Shown here one piece after another: positions 8,397 to 16,681 of a stretch of 64,000 nt of DNA. The notes under the pieces were generated by a model, which saw only the letters and a program-made list of their open reading frames with translations, ran no database searches and was not told the DNA's origin. The DNA is taken from contig CBFHVV010000001.1 of NCBI GenBank assembly GCA_965658965.1, positions 22,139 to 86,138 of the forward strand, in the 5' to 3' direction. This DNA is from Croceimicrobium sp965658965. GTDB taxonomy: Bacteria; Bacteroidota; Bacteroidia; Flavobacteriales; Schleiferiaceae. Within the stretch, counting starts at the first letter, position 1; each line of letters starts with the position of its first letter. Both the position numbers and the translations under genes were made by a program.

Positions 8397-9397
8397 TAAA
8401 TAAAGCTTTTTAAAACGGTATAGCGTAAAATTACCTCTAGGCTAAGCAGTGCTAATGCCCAAAGTATAAATACATCAAACTTCTCGTCGTAGGTATAAAA
8501 CTTAATTTCTTGGAGTTTGGTTTTTTCCAAAGCATCAATCTCATTGTAAATGGCTTGCAGCTTTTCATTATCGGTGGCACGAAAGTATTTCCCACCCGTT
8601 TCACTTGCTATTTCTTGTAAAAGTTCCTCATCAATATTCACTTCTACATTACCAAATTGAAAACCGCCACGGGCATTATAGGCCACCGGCATTCTTGCCA
8701 TTCCTTTGGTTCCTACGCCAATAGTATAGACGCGAATATTGTATTCTTCCGCAAGTTGTGAGGCGGTAATGGGGTCTATTTCGCCGCGATTATTCTCGCC
8801 ATCAGTTAAAAGAATAGCCACTTTACTTTTGGCTTTACTTTCTTTTAGGCGGTTTACAATGGTGGCGAGTCCCATGCCAATGGCGGTGCCGTCTTCAATT
8901 AATCCGTGTTTTAAATCAGAAAGCGCATTACGCAAAACGGCATGATCTGTTGTAAGGGGCGTTTGGGTATAGCTTTCGCCGGCATAAACTACTAATCCAA
9001 TTCGGTCGGTTGGCCTCCCTTCTATAAAATTAGCTGCCACTGCCTTGGTCGCTTCTAAACGATTGGGTTTTAAATCTTGCGCTAGCATAGAAGAGGAAAC
9101 ATCTACCGCCATTACAATATCAATTCCTTCGGTATCGCGGCTACGGCTTTTTTCTTGTGAGCTTCTCGGTCGTGCTAAGCCAATAATTACCAGACTAATA
9201 ACAGCTAAGCGCAAAAAGGGAGAAAGTAAGCGTAACCAAGCCCAGCGGTTATTTTTTTGATGCGCCAAAAACTCCGTTTCCGGAAATAGTAGTTCGGGGT
9301 GGCTCTTTTTTTCTTTCAGGTAATACCAGACAAGAATCGGCACTAGTACCAAGAGGAGCCATAAAAATTCGGGGTTTTGAAATTCGTAATTACTCAT
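8396..9397 (-). CDS. batA: BatA: VWA-domain membrane protein
   Basis: 333 residues with the same architecture as BatB: transmembrane helices near 10-25 and 60-80, a VWA domain, and a C-terminal helix. The MIDAS motif is VMAVDVSSSMLAQDLKPNR at ~95-113, followed by YAGESYTQTPLTTDH and LLTDGENNRGEIDP. It overlaps the preceding gene by 8 nt and shares one base with batB. Operon position (DUF58, small membrane protein, batA, batB) is the standard Bacteroidota order. VWA proteins in such operons are usually partners of MoxR AAA+ chaperones. Confidence 0.9.
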   Translation of the reverse strand: MSNYEFQNPEFLWLLLVLVPILVWYYLKEKKSHPELLFPETEFLAHQKNNRWAWLRLLSPFLRLAVISLVIIGLARPRSSQEKSRSRDTEGIDIVMAVDVSSSMLAQDLKPNRLEATKAVAANFIEGRPTDRIGLVVYAGESYTQTPLTTDHAVLRNALSDLKHGLIEDGTAIGMGLATIVNRLKESKAKSKVAILLTDGENNRGEIDPITASQLAEEYNIRVYTIGVGTKGMARMPVAYNARGGFQFGNVEVNIDEELLQEIASETGGKYFRATDNEKLQAIYNEIDALEKTKLQEIKFYTYDEKFDVFILWALALLSLEVILRYTVLKSFI

Positions 9398-10301
9398 TCT
9401 CGTCCTCCTTGTTTTCTAAATGCTGCTGGTTTTTTAAAACAAATTCCTTCACCGACTTTAGTGCTTCTTCATTCTCATATTCTAAAGCTTGTTGCTTGGC
9501 GAATTTCACCATAATGCTGAGGCGTAAACTTTTACTGAGAGCTTGTAAATGGCCTTCGTCAATATTTAGTTTTTGAATTTTATCGATCAGCTCTTCGGCT
9601 GTGCTCTCCATTGCTTTAATAGAGTACTGACGCTCTAAATAATGGCGTAGTATATCTATTAACTCCGAATAGTATTGCTTTTGTTTGCCGGCCTGCCAAA
9701 GGGCGCGTTTTTCTAAATCTGTAAGTTCTTTTAGGGCCCATTCACCGGGTGGTAAACTCGGGATTATTGTTTTTGTGGGTGTTTGCTTTTTCGCACGATA
9801 TAGTACTATTAACCAGACTACTAATGCAATAAAACCTAAGATGGCTAGACTAATGTATAACCATTTTAACCAATCAAAGGGTGCTGCTTTGGGGCCTTTG
9901 ATATCGTAAAGTTCAGTTTTATCTTGTGCTTGCGCTAGATTAACGCTAATCAAAAAGCCTTGACTAAAGGCGCTATCGCCGGCGCTAACTAAAGCCAATC
10001 GCGGTAGGTGAACCACTCCGCTATCGAAAGAACTAATAATTAACTCTTGCTTTAATATAAGTTTATCAGCGTTTAGGAGGCTATCAATTTCACCAGCTTC
10101 AATTAAAGATAAACCACTAATGGTGTCGGGTAAAATGGGCCATTGGTAAGACGCGCCTGCGGGAATTTCGCCTTCTAGTTGAAGCTTAATTTGTTCTCCG
10201 ATTAAAATACTGTTGGTATCCGCCTCTAGCGAGAAGCTAGTTTTTTGCGCAGAAACAAAGGCGCTGCAAAGGCTTACGATAAAGAGAAGTACTTTTTTCA
10301 T
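9390..10301 (-). CDS. Bat operon membrane protein of unknown function
   Basis: 303 residues. A signal peptide (MKKVLLFIVSLCSAFVSAQ) precedes a beta-rich periplasmic domain to ~140, similar in flavour to BatD domains, then one transmembrane helix (~147-168) and a cytoplasmic helical tail with LRHYLERQYSIKAMESTAEE. A protein of this layout normally sits between DUF58 and batA in Bacteroidota bat operons; it resembles the DUF4381-type proteins of other bacteria. Its ATG overlaps the DUF58 stop by 4 nt. Probably helps position the VWA proteins; this is inferred from context. Confidence 0.75.
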   Translation of the reverse strand: MKKVLLFIVSLCSAFVSAQKTSFSLEADTNSILIGEQIKLQLEGEIPAGASYQWPILPDTISGLSLIEAGEIDSLLNADKLILKQELIISSFDSGVVHLPRLALVSAGDSAFSQGFLISVNLAQAQDKTELYDIKGPKAAPFDWLKWLYISLAILGFIALVVWLIVLYRAKKQTPTKTIIPSLPPGEWALKELTDLEKRALWQAGKQKQYYSELIDILRHYLERQYSIKAMESTAEELIDKIQKLNIDEGHLQALSKSLRLSIMVKFAKQQALEYENEEALKSVKEFVLKNQQHLENKEDENE

Positions 10302-11167
10302 CGGCTACGTTTTTTAAAGTACCCCAATAGCGCCGAAGCATAAGACTGATCAATGCGAATGGACAGTTCGCCAGATCCGCTTCTTAAAAAACTCTCTAGG
10401 TAATAGGCTTTCGAATCATTGAAGCGTTTACGCAATTTGGCGCGTAACTTATAAGAAGATGTATTAATCCAATGGGTTTTCCCAGATTCAGGATCTTTGA
10501 GAGGGAGTAAACCTAAATTAGGAAGCTCTTCTTCTCGCGGATCAAAAATACGGATCCCCGTAAGGTCGTGCTTACGACTGGCTATTTTTAGGCTATCGCG
10601 ATAACGTGTGTCCATAAAGTCACTTAAAACAAAAACAATAGCACGTCTTTTTTGAAAGGCACTGAAAAAGCGTAGTGCTTCGCTAATATTGGTTTTGGTA
10701 CTTTTAGGCTTAAACTCAATTAATTCGCGGATAATTCGCAGGGTGTGCGATTTACCTTTTGCCGGAGGAATGAATTTTTCCACTTTGTCACTAAAAAATA
10801 GCACGCCTACCTTATCGTTATTTTGAATTGCAGAAAAGGCGAGGGTTGCACATATTTCGGTGATCATTTCCCGCTTAAGTTGGTTGCGGGAGCCGAAGTT
10901 TTCGGAGCCACTAACATCAACCAAAAGCATTAAGGTTAATTCGCGCTCTTCTTCAAAAACTTTAATGTGTGGTTCGTTTAGTTTAGCGGTAACATTCCAA
11001 TCAATCGCTCTAATATCATCACCAATCTCATAAGCACGTACTTCGCTAAAGGTCATGCCACGCCCCTTAAAGCTACTGTGGTATTCTCCCGAGAAGATAT
11101 GATTGCTCAATCTTCGGGTCTTAATTTCAATTCGGCGTACTTTTTTAAGAAGTTTTTGCGTATCCAT
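10298..11167 (-). CDS. DUF58 domain protein of the MoxR-Bat operon
   Basis: 289 residues, all cytoplasmic. The DUF58 signatures are present: HIFSGEYHSSFKGRGMTFSE (~23-42), then YEIGDDIRAIDWNVTAKLNE, and a VWA-like core with LLVDVSGSENFG containing a D-x-S-x-S-type motif. DUF58 proteins are encoded with MoxR ATPases in most bacteria and are thought to act as substrates or adaptors. The gene follows moxR by 51 nt and overlaps the next gene by 4 nt. Confidence 0.9.
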   Translation of the reverse strand: MDTQKLLKKVRRIEIKTRRLSNHIFSGEYHSSFKGRGMTFSEVRAYEIGDDIRAIDWNVTAKLNEPHIKVFEEERELTLMLLVDVSGSENFGSRNQLKREMITEICATLAFSAIQNNDKVGVLFFSDKVEKFIPPAKGKSHTLRIIRELIEFKPKSTKTNISEALRFFSAFQKRRAIVFVLSDFMDTRYRDSLKIASRKHDLTGIRIFDPREEELPNLGLLPLKDPESGKTHWINTSSYKLRAKLRKRFNDSKAYYLESFLRSGSGELSIRIDQSYASALLGYFKKRSR

Positions 11168-11218
11168 TCGGCGCTAAAAGGCTTTTAGGAAAATTTTAGA
11201 CTTATTCTTGAATTGGAA

Positions 11219-12223
11219 TTATGGTACGTCGACGTTATCAATAATCTGATTGATGATGTCAACGCTGCTTACATTTTCGGCTTCGGCCTCGTAAGTAATA
11301 CCAATACGATGGCGCAAAACATCTTGCACTACCGCTCGAACATCTTCTGGAATTACGTAGCCACGACGCCTTATAAAGGCCTGCACTTTGGCCGCATTAG
11401 CTAGAGCAATACTTCCACGCGGAGAGGCACCAAACTCTATTAAAGGCTTTAAAGAAGGCAAGCGAAATTCTTCCGGCTTCCGCGTTGCGAAAACAATATC
11501 AAGAATGTACTTCTCTATTTTTTCATCCATGTAAACCTCTTTTACCACTTCCCGTGCTTTTAAAATGGTGTTGAGGCTAACCACGGGTTTTATTTTTTCT
11601 TGGCTACCGCTGAGGTTTTGTCGCATAATAAGGCGCTCCTCCTCCTGTTTTGGATAGGTGATAACCGTTTTTAGCATGAAGCGATCGCTTTGAGCTTCGG
11701 GTAAAGGGTAGGTTCCCTCTTGCTCTACAGGGTTTTGGGTGGCCAAAACTAAAAAGGGTTTGGGTAAAGGATAGGTTTTTTCACCGATGGTTACCTGCCG
11801 CTCCTGCATGGCCTCTAGTAAAGCACTTTGCACTTTAGCGGGCGCTCGGTTTATTTCATCTGCCAGTACGAAGTTTGCGAAAATGGGTCCCTTCTTAATA
11901 GCGAACTCATTGTCCTTCATGTTGTAAATCTGAGTACCCACAACATCACTTGGTAAAAGGTCGGGGGTAAACTGAATGCGGCTGTAATCTGCTTCAATGG
12001 CTTCCGATAGTGATTTGATGGCTAGCGTTTTGGCTAAGCCTGGTACACCTTCTAAAAGAATATGACCATTTCCCAATAAAGCAATTAGTAATCTTTCCAG
12101 CATGGTTTTTTGACCGATAATGGACTTGTTTAGCTCCATCATTAAAAGGTCAACAAAGGCGCTCTCCTTTTCAATTTTCTCGTTCAATGCTCTAATATCC
12201 ACTGAGCTTTGACTTGTTTCCAT
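11219..12223 (-). CDS. moxR: MoxR family AAA+ ATPase
   Basis: 334 residues. Walker A is GVPGLAKTLAIKSL at ~49-62, Walker B and the following region are FVLADEINRAPAKVQSALLE, and sensor/arginine-finger regions follow (LATQNPVEQEGTYPLPEAQ, then SPRGSIALA). The frame is open 20 codons further upstream, but I chose the ATG at 12223 because AAAGGAG lies 6-7 nt before it on the minus strand. A -7 promoter element at 12375-12382 gives a 5' leader of roughly 150 nt. First gene of the eight-gene bat operon; MoxR proteins act as chaperones for metal or complex assembly. Confidence 0.92.
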   Translation of the reverse strand: METSQSSVDIRALNEKIEKESAFVDLLMMELNKSIIGQKTMLERLLIALLGNGHILLEGVPGLAKTLAIKSLSEAIEADYSRIQFTPDLLPSDVVGTQIYNMKDNEFAIKKGPIFANFVLADEINRAPAKVQSALLEAMQERQVTIGEKTYPLPKPFLVLATQNPVEQEGTYPLPEAQSDRFMLKTVITYPKQEEERLIMRQNLSGSQEKIKPVVSLNTILKAREVVKEVYMDEKIEKYILDIVFATRKPEEFRLPSLKPLIEFGASPRGSIALANAAKVQAFIRRRGYVIPEDVRAVVQDVLRHRIGITYEAEAENVSSVDIINQIIDNVDVP

Positions 12224-12374
12224 ATAGTCTCCTTTAAATCGGTTTGGAATCGGGTTTTTAACAGTCCTGCGAATTTGTGGCAAACACCGCGAAATACGCG
12301 TTAAAGCCTTGTTAAAAATAAGTTCTTAAGGGGCTAAATTTCAGGGTTTACAAAAATGCTTTCGCAAGAATTGA

Positions 12375-12382
12375 CAAAGGTA
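12375..12382 (-). promoter_or_regulatory. Predicted -7 element for the moxR-bat operon
   Basis: On the minus strand the sequence reads TACCTTTG, an exact match to the Bacteroidota -7 consensus TAnnTTTG. A TTTG is present upstream (12397-12400) but only 14 nt away, shorter than usual for a -33 element. The position implies a leader of about 150 nt before moxR. Confidence 0.5.
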
Positions 12383-12428
12383 AAGAGAATGCTTGCCAAA
12401 CCAGCGCTTAATGCTGAGCTAATACTAG

Positions 12429-12442
12429 AGTTAAGCTTAACT
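12429..12442. repeat. 14-bp perfect palindrome upstream of moxR and phoX
   Basis: AGTTAAGCTTAACT is its own reverse complement. Outer half-sites GAGCTA (left, about 12418) and TAGCTC (right, overlapping the end) extend the symmetry with a small offset. It lies in the divergent intergenic region, upstream of the moxR -7 element. It could be an operator or a small hairpin. Confidence 0.4.
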
Positions 12443-12633
12443 AGCTCATTTTAAGAAGGAGGCTTTAAACTTTAGGTAAAAATGAGCTAATCCTCAAATA
12501 GCTTCCATTAACCCTGCCTTAGTCTAATGTTAAGAGCGGTGAAAATGGAAACCTAAGGATAAAGCATAATGACTTTTCGATTAACATCCACAATGAAAAT
12601 TTGCACATCGAAAAACCAATAAGAATCTTTACC

Positions 12634-14469
12634 ATGAAAAAATCATTATTCTTCTTAGGTCTTAGTTTAGCATTTTTTTGTGCTCAAGCGCAGACCTCTT
12701 TTAATCCAGAAATAGACCTTAGCAACTGGGAGCCAAGCACTGTTGTTGTACCGCCCTCTCCTTTAATTACCCAATATTTGTTTATTGGTGGGCATCACAA
12801 AGTACAAACCACCGCCACCTACGGAAATGCGGCAGGAGAAGCCTTGGCTAAGCAGTGGCATGACTTTATCGGCTTTACTCCAGATAACTCAGGAAATGAT
12901 TTAGGATGGATTTCAGTAAATCACGAAATGGTAGTTGCTAACGACTCCATCGGCGATGGTGGTGGAATGAGCGTTTTTAAAGTTCGTCGCGACCCTGCCA
13001 CAGATTCTCTAATCGTAGTAGATCAGACTTTAAGTGATGGTCGCCAAGGAAAGTATTTTGCAGTTGATTTCGCAAATACAGTAGGTGAAACTGGAATGAA
13101 CTGCGGCGGTATCACTGCGCCCGACGGACGAATTTGGACGGCAGAAGAATGGTGGAGAGGCTCAAATTCTGATTTAGCAGATCGTGATACAGGCATGTTT
13201 ACTATTGGGACAGGAACCGCTACTAGTCCTGTAAGTGAAGGTTTCCCGGGCTTTAATGGTGAGTCAATTAAGAAGTATCAAAACTATAACTATATGGTAG
13301 AAATTGACCCGAGAGAAGCACAAGCGCTGCGTAAGCAGTATAATTGGGGTCGCCAACCTTTTGAAGGGGGAGCGGTAATGCCAGATAATAAAACTGTTTA
13401 CTTAGGAGCTGATGCCACCCCTGGTTTTTTCACAAAGTTTGTAGCAAGTACAGCTGGAGATTTCACCCAAGGAACCACCTATGTTTATAAGCATGACGGT
13501 AACGGTTCTAAGTGGCTTGAAATAGATAATACAGATATCAATAAAATGTTAAACTTCAGCGACGAGGCAGTGGCCTTGGGTGCTAGTATGTTTAACCGTA
13601 TTGAATGGGTAACGGAAATTGGCGGAAAAGTATATTTCACGGAAACGGGTAGAGATAATCCAGCCAATAGCTGGGCCGATGAAAAAGCAGCGGGTGCCGT
13701 ATTTGCTCCTCATCACTTAGACCGAGCCGCAGAACAAAGTCTTGAATTTGGTACTGCGATTAGTCCAGACAGCAGCCAGTATTGGGATTACTACGGCCGA
13801 GTAATGATGTATGACCCTGCGACCAATCAAACTTCTGTATTTCTAGAAGGTGGCCCTTACTTTTCGGTAGATCCCAGTACCAGCTCTTATCCAGATAAGC
13901 ATTTATCAAACCCTGATGGTTTGAATAAAATTACTATTAATGGCAAAGATTATATGCTGATTAATGAAGATTTGAATGGCACCTCAAAAGGAAGAACGCC
14001 AGCCGGAATTGCTAATCGTACTTGCGAGCTATTTATGTTGGACATGAGTATTGCTAAGCCTAGTTTAAACGACTTAGTGCGCATTGCGGTGGTTCCAGTG
14101 GGCGCCGAAATTACGGGTGCAATTGGGACTGATGATGGTAAAACCATCTTATTTAACGTACAACACCCAAGTAGCTCCAACCCTTTTCCCTTTAACAATT
14201 CACTTACTATTGCTATTACTGGCTGGGATCAGGTGACTATCGGCATGGAGGAGCAAGCTTTTGAAGAAGGAGCTTTTGAAATGTATCCTAATCCTGCTAC
14301 CCGCACTTTGTACTTTAAAACTCGCAACGACATTGCCATTTATAATGTGGAAGGTAAGCGAATGAAGGTCTACTACGATGTAACTAATATTGATATTAGT
14401 TACTTAAAGCCAGGCGTTTACTATGTTCAAAACACGACTGGACAAACACAAAAACTTTTAGTTAAGTAA
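12634..14469 (+). CDS. phoX: PhoX-family phosphatase with T9SS sorting domain
   Basis: 611 residues. I chose the ATG at 12634 because it begins a good signal peptide (MKKSLFFLGLSLAFFCAQAQ); a TTG 33 nt upstream only adds a non-signal extension. The body matches the PhoX/DUF839 phosphatase family (LGWISVNHEMVVAND, MNCGGITAPDGRIWTAEEWW in two parts, VYLGADATPGFFTKFV), which cleaves phosphomonoesters using iron and calcium. The last ~75 residues are a type A T9SS C-terminal domain (MYPNPATRTLYF, LKPGVYYVQN, QKLLVK), so the enzyme is expected to be exported through the outer membrane. A terminator follows. Confidence 0.85.
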   Translation: MKKSLFFLGLSLAFFCAQAQTSFNPEIDLSNWEPSTVVVPPSPLITQYLFIGGHHKVQTTATYGNAAGEALAKQWHDFIGFTPDNSGNDLGWISVNHEMVVANDSIGDGGGMSVFKVRRDPATDSLIVVDQTLSDGRQGKYFAVDFANTVGETGMNCGGITAPDGRIWTAEEWWRGSNSDLADRDTGMFTIGTGTATSPVSEGFPGFNGESIKKYQNYNYMVEIDPREAQALRKQYNWGRQPFEGGAVMPDNKTVYLGADATPGFFTKFVASTAGDFTQGTTYVYKHDGNGSKWLEIDNTDINKMLNFSDEAVALGASMFNRIEWVTEIGGKVYFTETGRDNPANSWADEKAAGAVFAPHHLDRAAEQSLEFGTAISPDSSQYWDYYGRVMMYDPATNQTSVFLEGGPYFSVDPSTSSYPDKHLSNPDGLNKITINGKDYMLINEDLNGTSKGRTPAGIANRTCELFMLDMSIAKPSLNDLVRIAVVPVGAEITGAIGTDDGKTILFNVQHPSSSNPFPFNNSLTIAITGWDQVTIGMEEQAFEEGAFEMYPNPATRTLYFKTRNDIAIYNVEGKRMKVYYDVTNIDISYLKPGVYYVQNTTGQTQKLLVK

Positions 14470-14489
14470 TCTGCATAAAGGAGAAAGTG

Positions 14490-14526
14490 GAGGCTGTCTT
14501 TTCGTAAGACGGCCTCTCTTTTTTTA
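14490..14526 (+). terminator. Rho-independent terminator after phoX
   Basis: Stem GAGGCTGTCTT / AAGACGGCCTC (one G-U pair) around a TTCGT loop, followed by a run of seven T. It lies 20 nt after the phoX stop. Confidence 0.85.
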
Positions 14527-14584
14527 AGGCAAGCCGATACCTTTTTGGGTAGTACGGTGTCTTTCTATTGAAAACCATACTGTG

Positions 14585-16489
14585 ATGCAAAAGCCTAAAT
14601 TTTCGATACTCATTCTTATCTTGTTTGCAATTTTTAGTTCTGCTTATCGCGAGAAGCCAAACCCGGCCAAAGCCATTCAAAAGAATTTTTTAAGTGAAGT
14701 GCAAAGCTTTGAAGCCGCCTTTGGCGTTTTTAAAACTAAAGCATCTCAAGCCAATTGGAATCAAACTGACTTGCAAAAGCAGTTTTTGCAAATTCGAATA
14801 CAATTTAAAAGCATAGAGGCACTCACCTCTTATCTCCAACCTCAAGATTTTAATGACTACCTCAATGGGGCGCCCTTACCCAAAGTTGAGCGCAATGCAC
14901 CACGCTTAATAATATTAGAGCCCAAAGGTTTACAAATAATGGAGGAGCAGCTTTTTGCTTGCGCAGAAGAGTTTGAAATTGGTAATTTTCGTAAGCTATC
15001 TAATCAGTTTCACTTTCAGTTAGGGCAAACTACCCGCAGTTTCCAATATTTGAAAATCACGAATCGTCAGGTTTTTGAAGCCATGCGATTGGGCTTAATT
15101 CGCATCATGTCTTTGGGGATTACGGGATTTGATACACCAGCTGGTCGCGAGAATATGGCTGAAAGTGTAGCAGCTTGGCAAAGCTTGAGGGAGATGTCTC
15201 TCGCATACACCGAAGTATGCTCTGATAAGGTCTTAGCAGCTCGAATCAATAAGCTATGGCTAGAAGGTGAAGATTTTTTAAGTAATGTCTCCAGTTTTGC
15301 AGAGATGGATCGGCTAAACTTCATTAAGCTTTTCGTAGAGCCACTATATGCTAGCTTGTATGATTTACATAAACATTTAGCTTACGAGTTTGCCGCTGAG
15401 GTGTACCAAGGCGAGCTGGCTTTTAATTATCATTCGCGTTCAATTTTTAGTTCAAACTTTTTTAATCCAGCCTTTTTTACAGGGATAAAAGAGAAAAAGA
15501 GGGAAGCTGCGGAATTAGGTAGGCTTTTATTTTTCGATCCGATTTTAAGTGGAAACCTCGATAGGTCCTGTGCTTCTTGTCATAAGCCAGACTTGGCTTT
15601 TACCGATGGATTGTCCACTAGCTTAGCCACAGGTGGTGAGTCGCATATTAAACGCAATGCTCCCAGTTTGTTAAATGCAATATATACGGAAAGGTTTTTT
15701 TATGACCTTCGAGCAGATCGCATGGAAAGCCAAATTGAGCATGTTATTTTTAATAAGGATGAGTTTGCTTCAAACTATAAAACGATTTTTAAACGGCTGG
15801 AGGCCATTCCAGAATATCGAGAACGCTTTGCGCTAAGCTTTCCAGAGTATCAGGGGCAAATAAGTAGACAGACGCTATCTAGAGCATTAATTGCTTATCT
15901 ATCAGACTTAAACTCTTTTAATAGTCCAATAGACCGCTATCTAAGAGGGGAGGAACAAGCTTTAGAGCCAGGGGTTATAAAAGGATTCAATTTGTTTATG
16001 GGGAAAGCCAATTGTGCAACCTGTCACTTCGCGCCAAGCTTTAGTGGTTTAGTTCCACCTTTATTCGAGGAAAGTGAGTCTGAGGTTTTAGGGGTTTTAG
16101 AAGGTCCAGACTCTTTAGTCTTAGACGATGACCTGGGTCGCTATGCCGCGGGAGTTCCAAATTATGAAGCACCTTTTTACAAAAACTCGTTTAAAACTGT
16201 TAGTATCCGTAATGTCGCTTTGAGCGCGCCATACTTTCATAACGGAAGTTACCATAGCTTGAAGGAGGTGATGGACTTTTATAATGATGGTGGTGGACTG
16301 GGTAAGGGTTTGGATCTGCCGCATCAAACGCTGAGTGCCGATTCTTTAGGACTAAGCGAACAGGAAATTGATGCTATTATTAGCTTTATGGAGGCTTTAA
16401 GCGATACCTCGAAGCTTGGTCAGCAACCAAAAGCTTTACCACTGGGTGTAAATGATTCCATTCAACGCAAAGTGGGTGGTTTCTACTAA
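14585..16489 (+). CDS. Di-haem cytochrome c peroxidase (MauG/CcpA-like) with N-terminal helical domain
   Basis: 634 residues from the ATG at 14585 (a GTG lies directly before it). A short signal sequence is followed by ~270 mostly helical residues that recall imelysin-like domains (NGAPLPKVERNAPRL, ILEPKGLQIMEEQLF). The catalytic part has two haem-binding motifs, CASCH with its first Cys at 329 and CATCH with its first Cys at 477, plus family segments LGRLLFFDPILSG and SAPYFHNGSYHSLKEVM. Such periplasmic enzymes reduce hydrogen peroxide with electrons from c-type cytochromes or oxidise other substrates. It follows phoX after a terminator, so it is probably transcribed separately. Confidence 0.85.
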   Translation: MQKPKFSILILILFAIFSSAYREKPNPAKAIQKNFLSEVQSFEAAFGVFKTKASQANWNQTDLQKQFLQIRIQFKSIEALTSYLQPQDFNDYLNGAPLPKVERNAPRLIILEPKGLQIMEEQLFACAEEFEIGNFRKLSNQFHFQLGQTTRSFQYLKITNRQVFEAMRLGLIRIMSLGITGFDTPAGRENMAESVAAWQSLREMSLAYTEVCSDKVLAARINKLWLEGEDFLSNVSSFAEMDRLNFIKLFVEPLYASLYDLHKHLAYEFAAEVYQGELAFNYHSRSIFSSNFFNPAFFTGIKEKKREAAELGRLLFFDPILSGNLDRSCASCHKPDLAFTDGLSTSLATGGESHIKRNAPSLLNAIYTERFFYDLRADRMESQIEHVIFNKDEFASNYKTIFKRLEAIPEYRERFALSFPEYQGQISRQTLSRALIAYLSDLNSFNSPIDRYLRGEEQALEPGVIKGFNLFMGKANCATCHFAPSFSGLVPPLFEESESEVLGVLEGPDSLVLDDDLGRYAAGVPNYEAPFYKNSFKTVSIRNVALSAPYFHNGSYHSLKEVMDFYNDGGGLGKGLDLPHQTLSADSLGLSEQEIDAIISFMEALSDTSKLGQQPKALPLGVNDSIQRKVGGFY

Positions 16490-16519
16490 TTTTTCTGTTC
16501 GCGAAAAAATCAGCATCTT

Positions 16520-16567
16520 TATTCCCAAATTGGAAAAGCATTAAGATGTTTCCCGATTGGGGAAAAA
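16520..16567. repeat. Two related inverted motifs upstream of the histidine kinase
   Basis: TTCCCAAATTGGAAAA (16522-16537) and TTTCCCGATTGGGGAAAA (16549-16566) are two similar dyad-symmetric motifs 28 nt apart, with a weaker third half (ATCCCTGTCTTGGAA) after them. They lie 115-160 nt before the kinase gene and could bind a dimeric regulator. Unproven. Confidence 0.35.
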
Positions 16568-16681
16568 TTATCCCTGTCTTGGAAATATATCGGTTCAAAG
16601 ATATATTTACCTAATTGATTATTAGGGTTTTGACTATTGGTACTGTAATTGCTTTCCGTATATGTTGCTTAAAGAGAAAAA

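Larger units (their letters stand above)
12224..12633. other. Intergenic region between moxR and phoX
   Basis: This ~410-nt gap between divergent genes has no convincing open frame. It holds a minus-strand -7 element (12375-12382), a 14-bp perfect palindrome (12429-12442) with flanking GAGCTA/TAGCTC half-sites, and the leader of the phoX gene. I could not find a clear TAnnTTTG element for phoX. Confidence 0.6.

Noticed and set aside
12601..12633. Longer PhoX start at a TTG
   Set aside because: The ATG at 12634 begins a proper signal peptide; the upstream extension would hide it.
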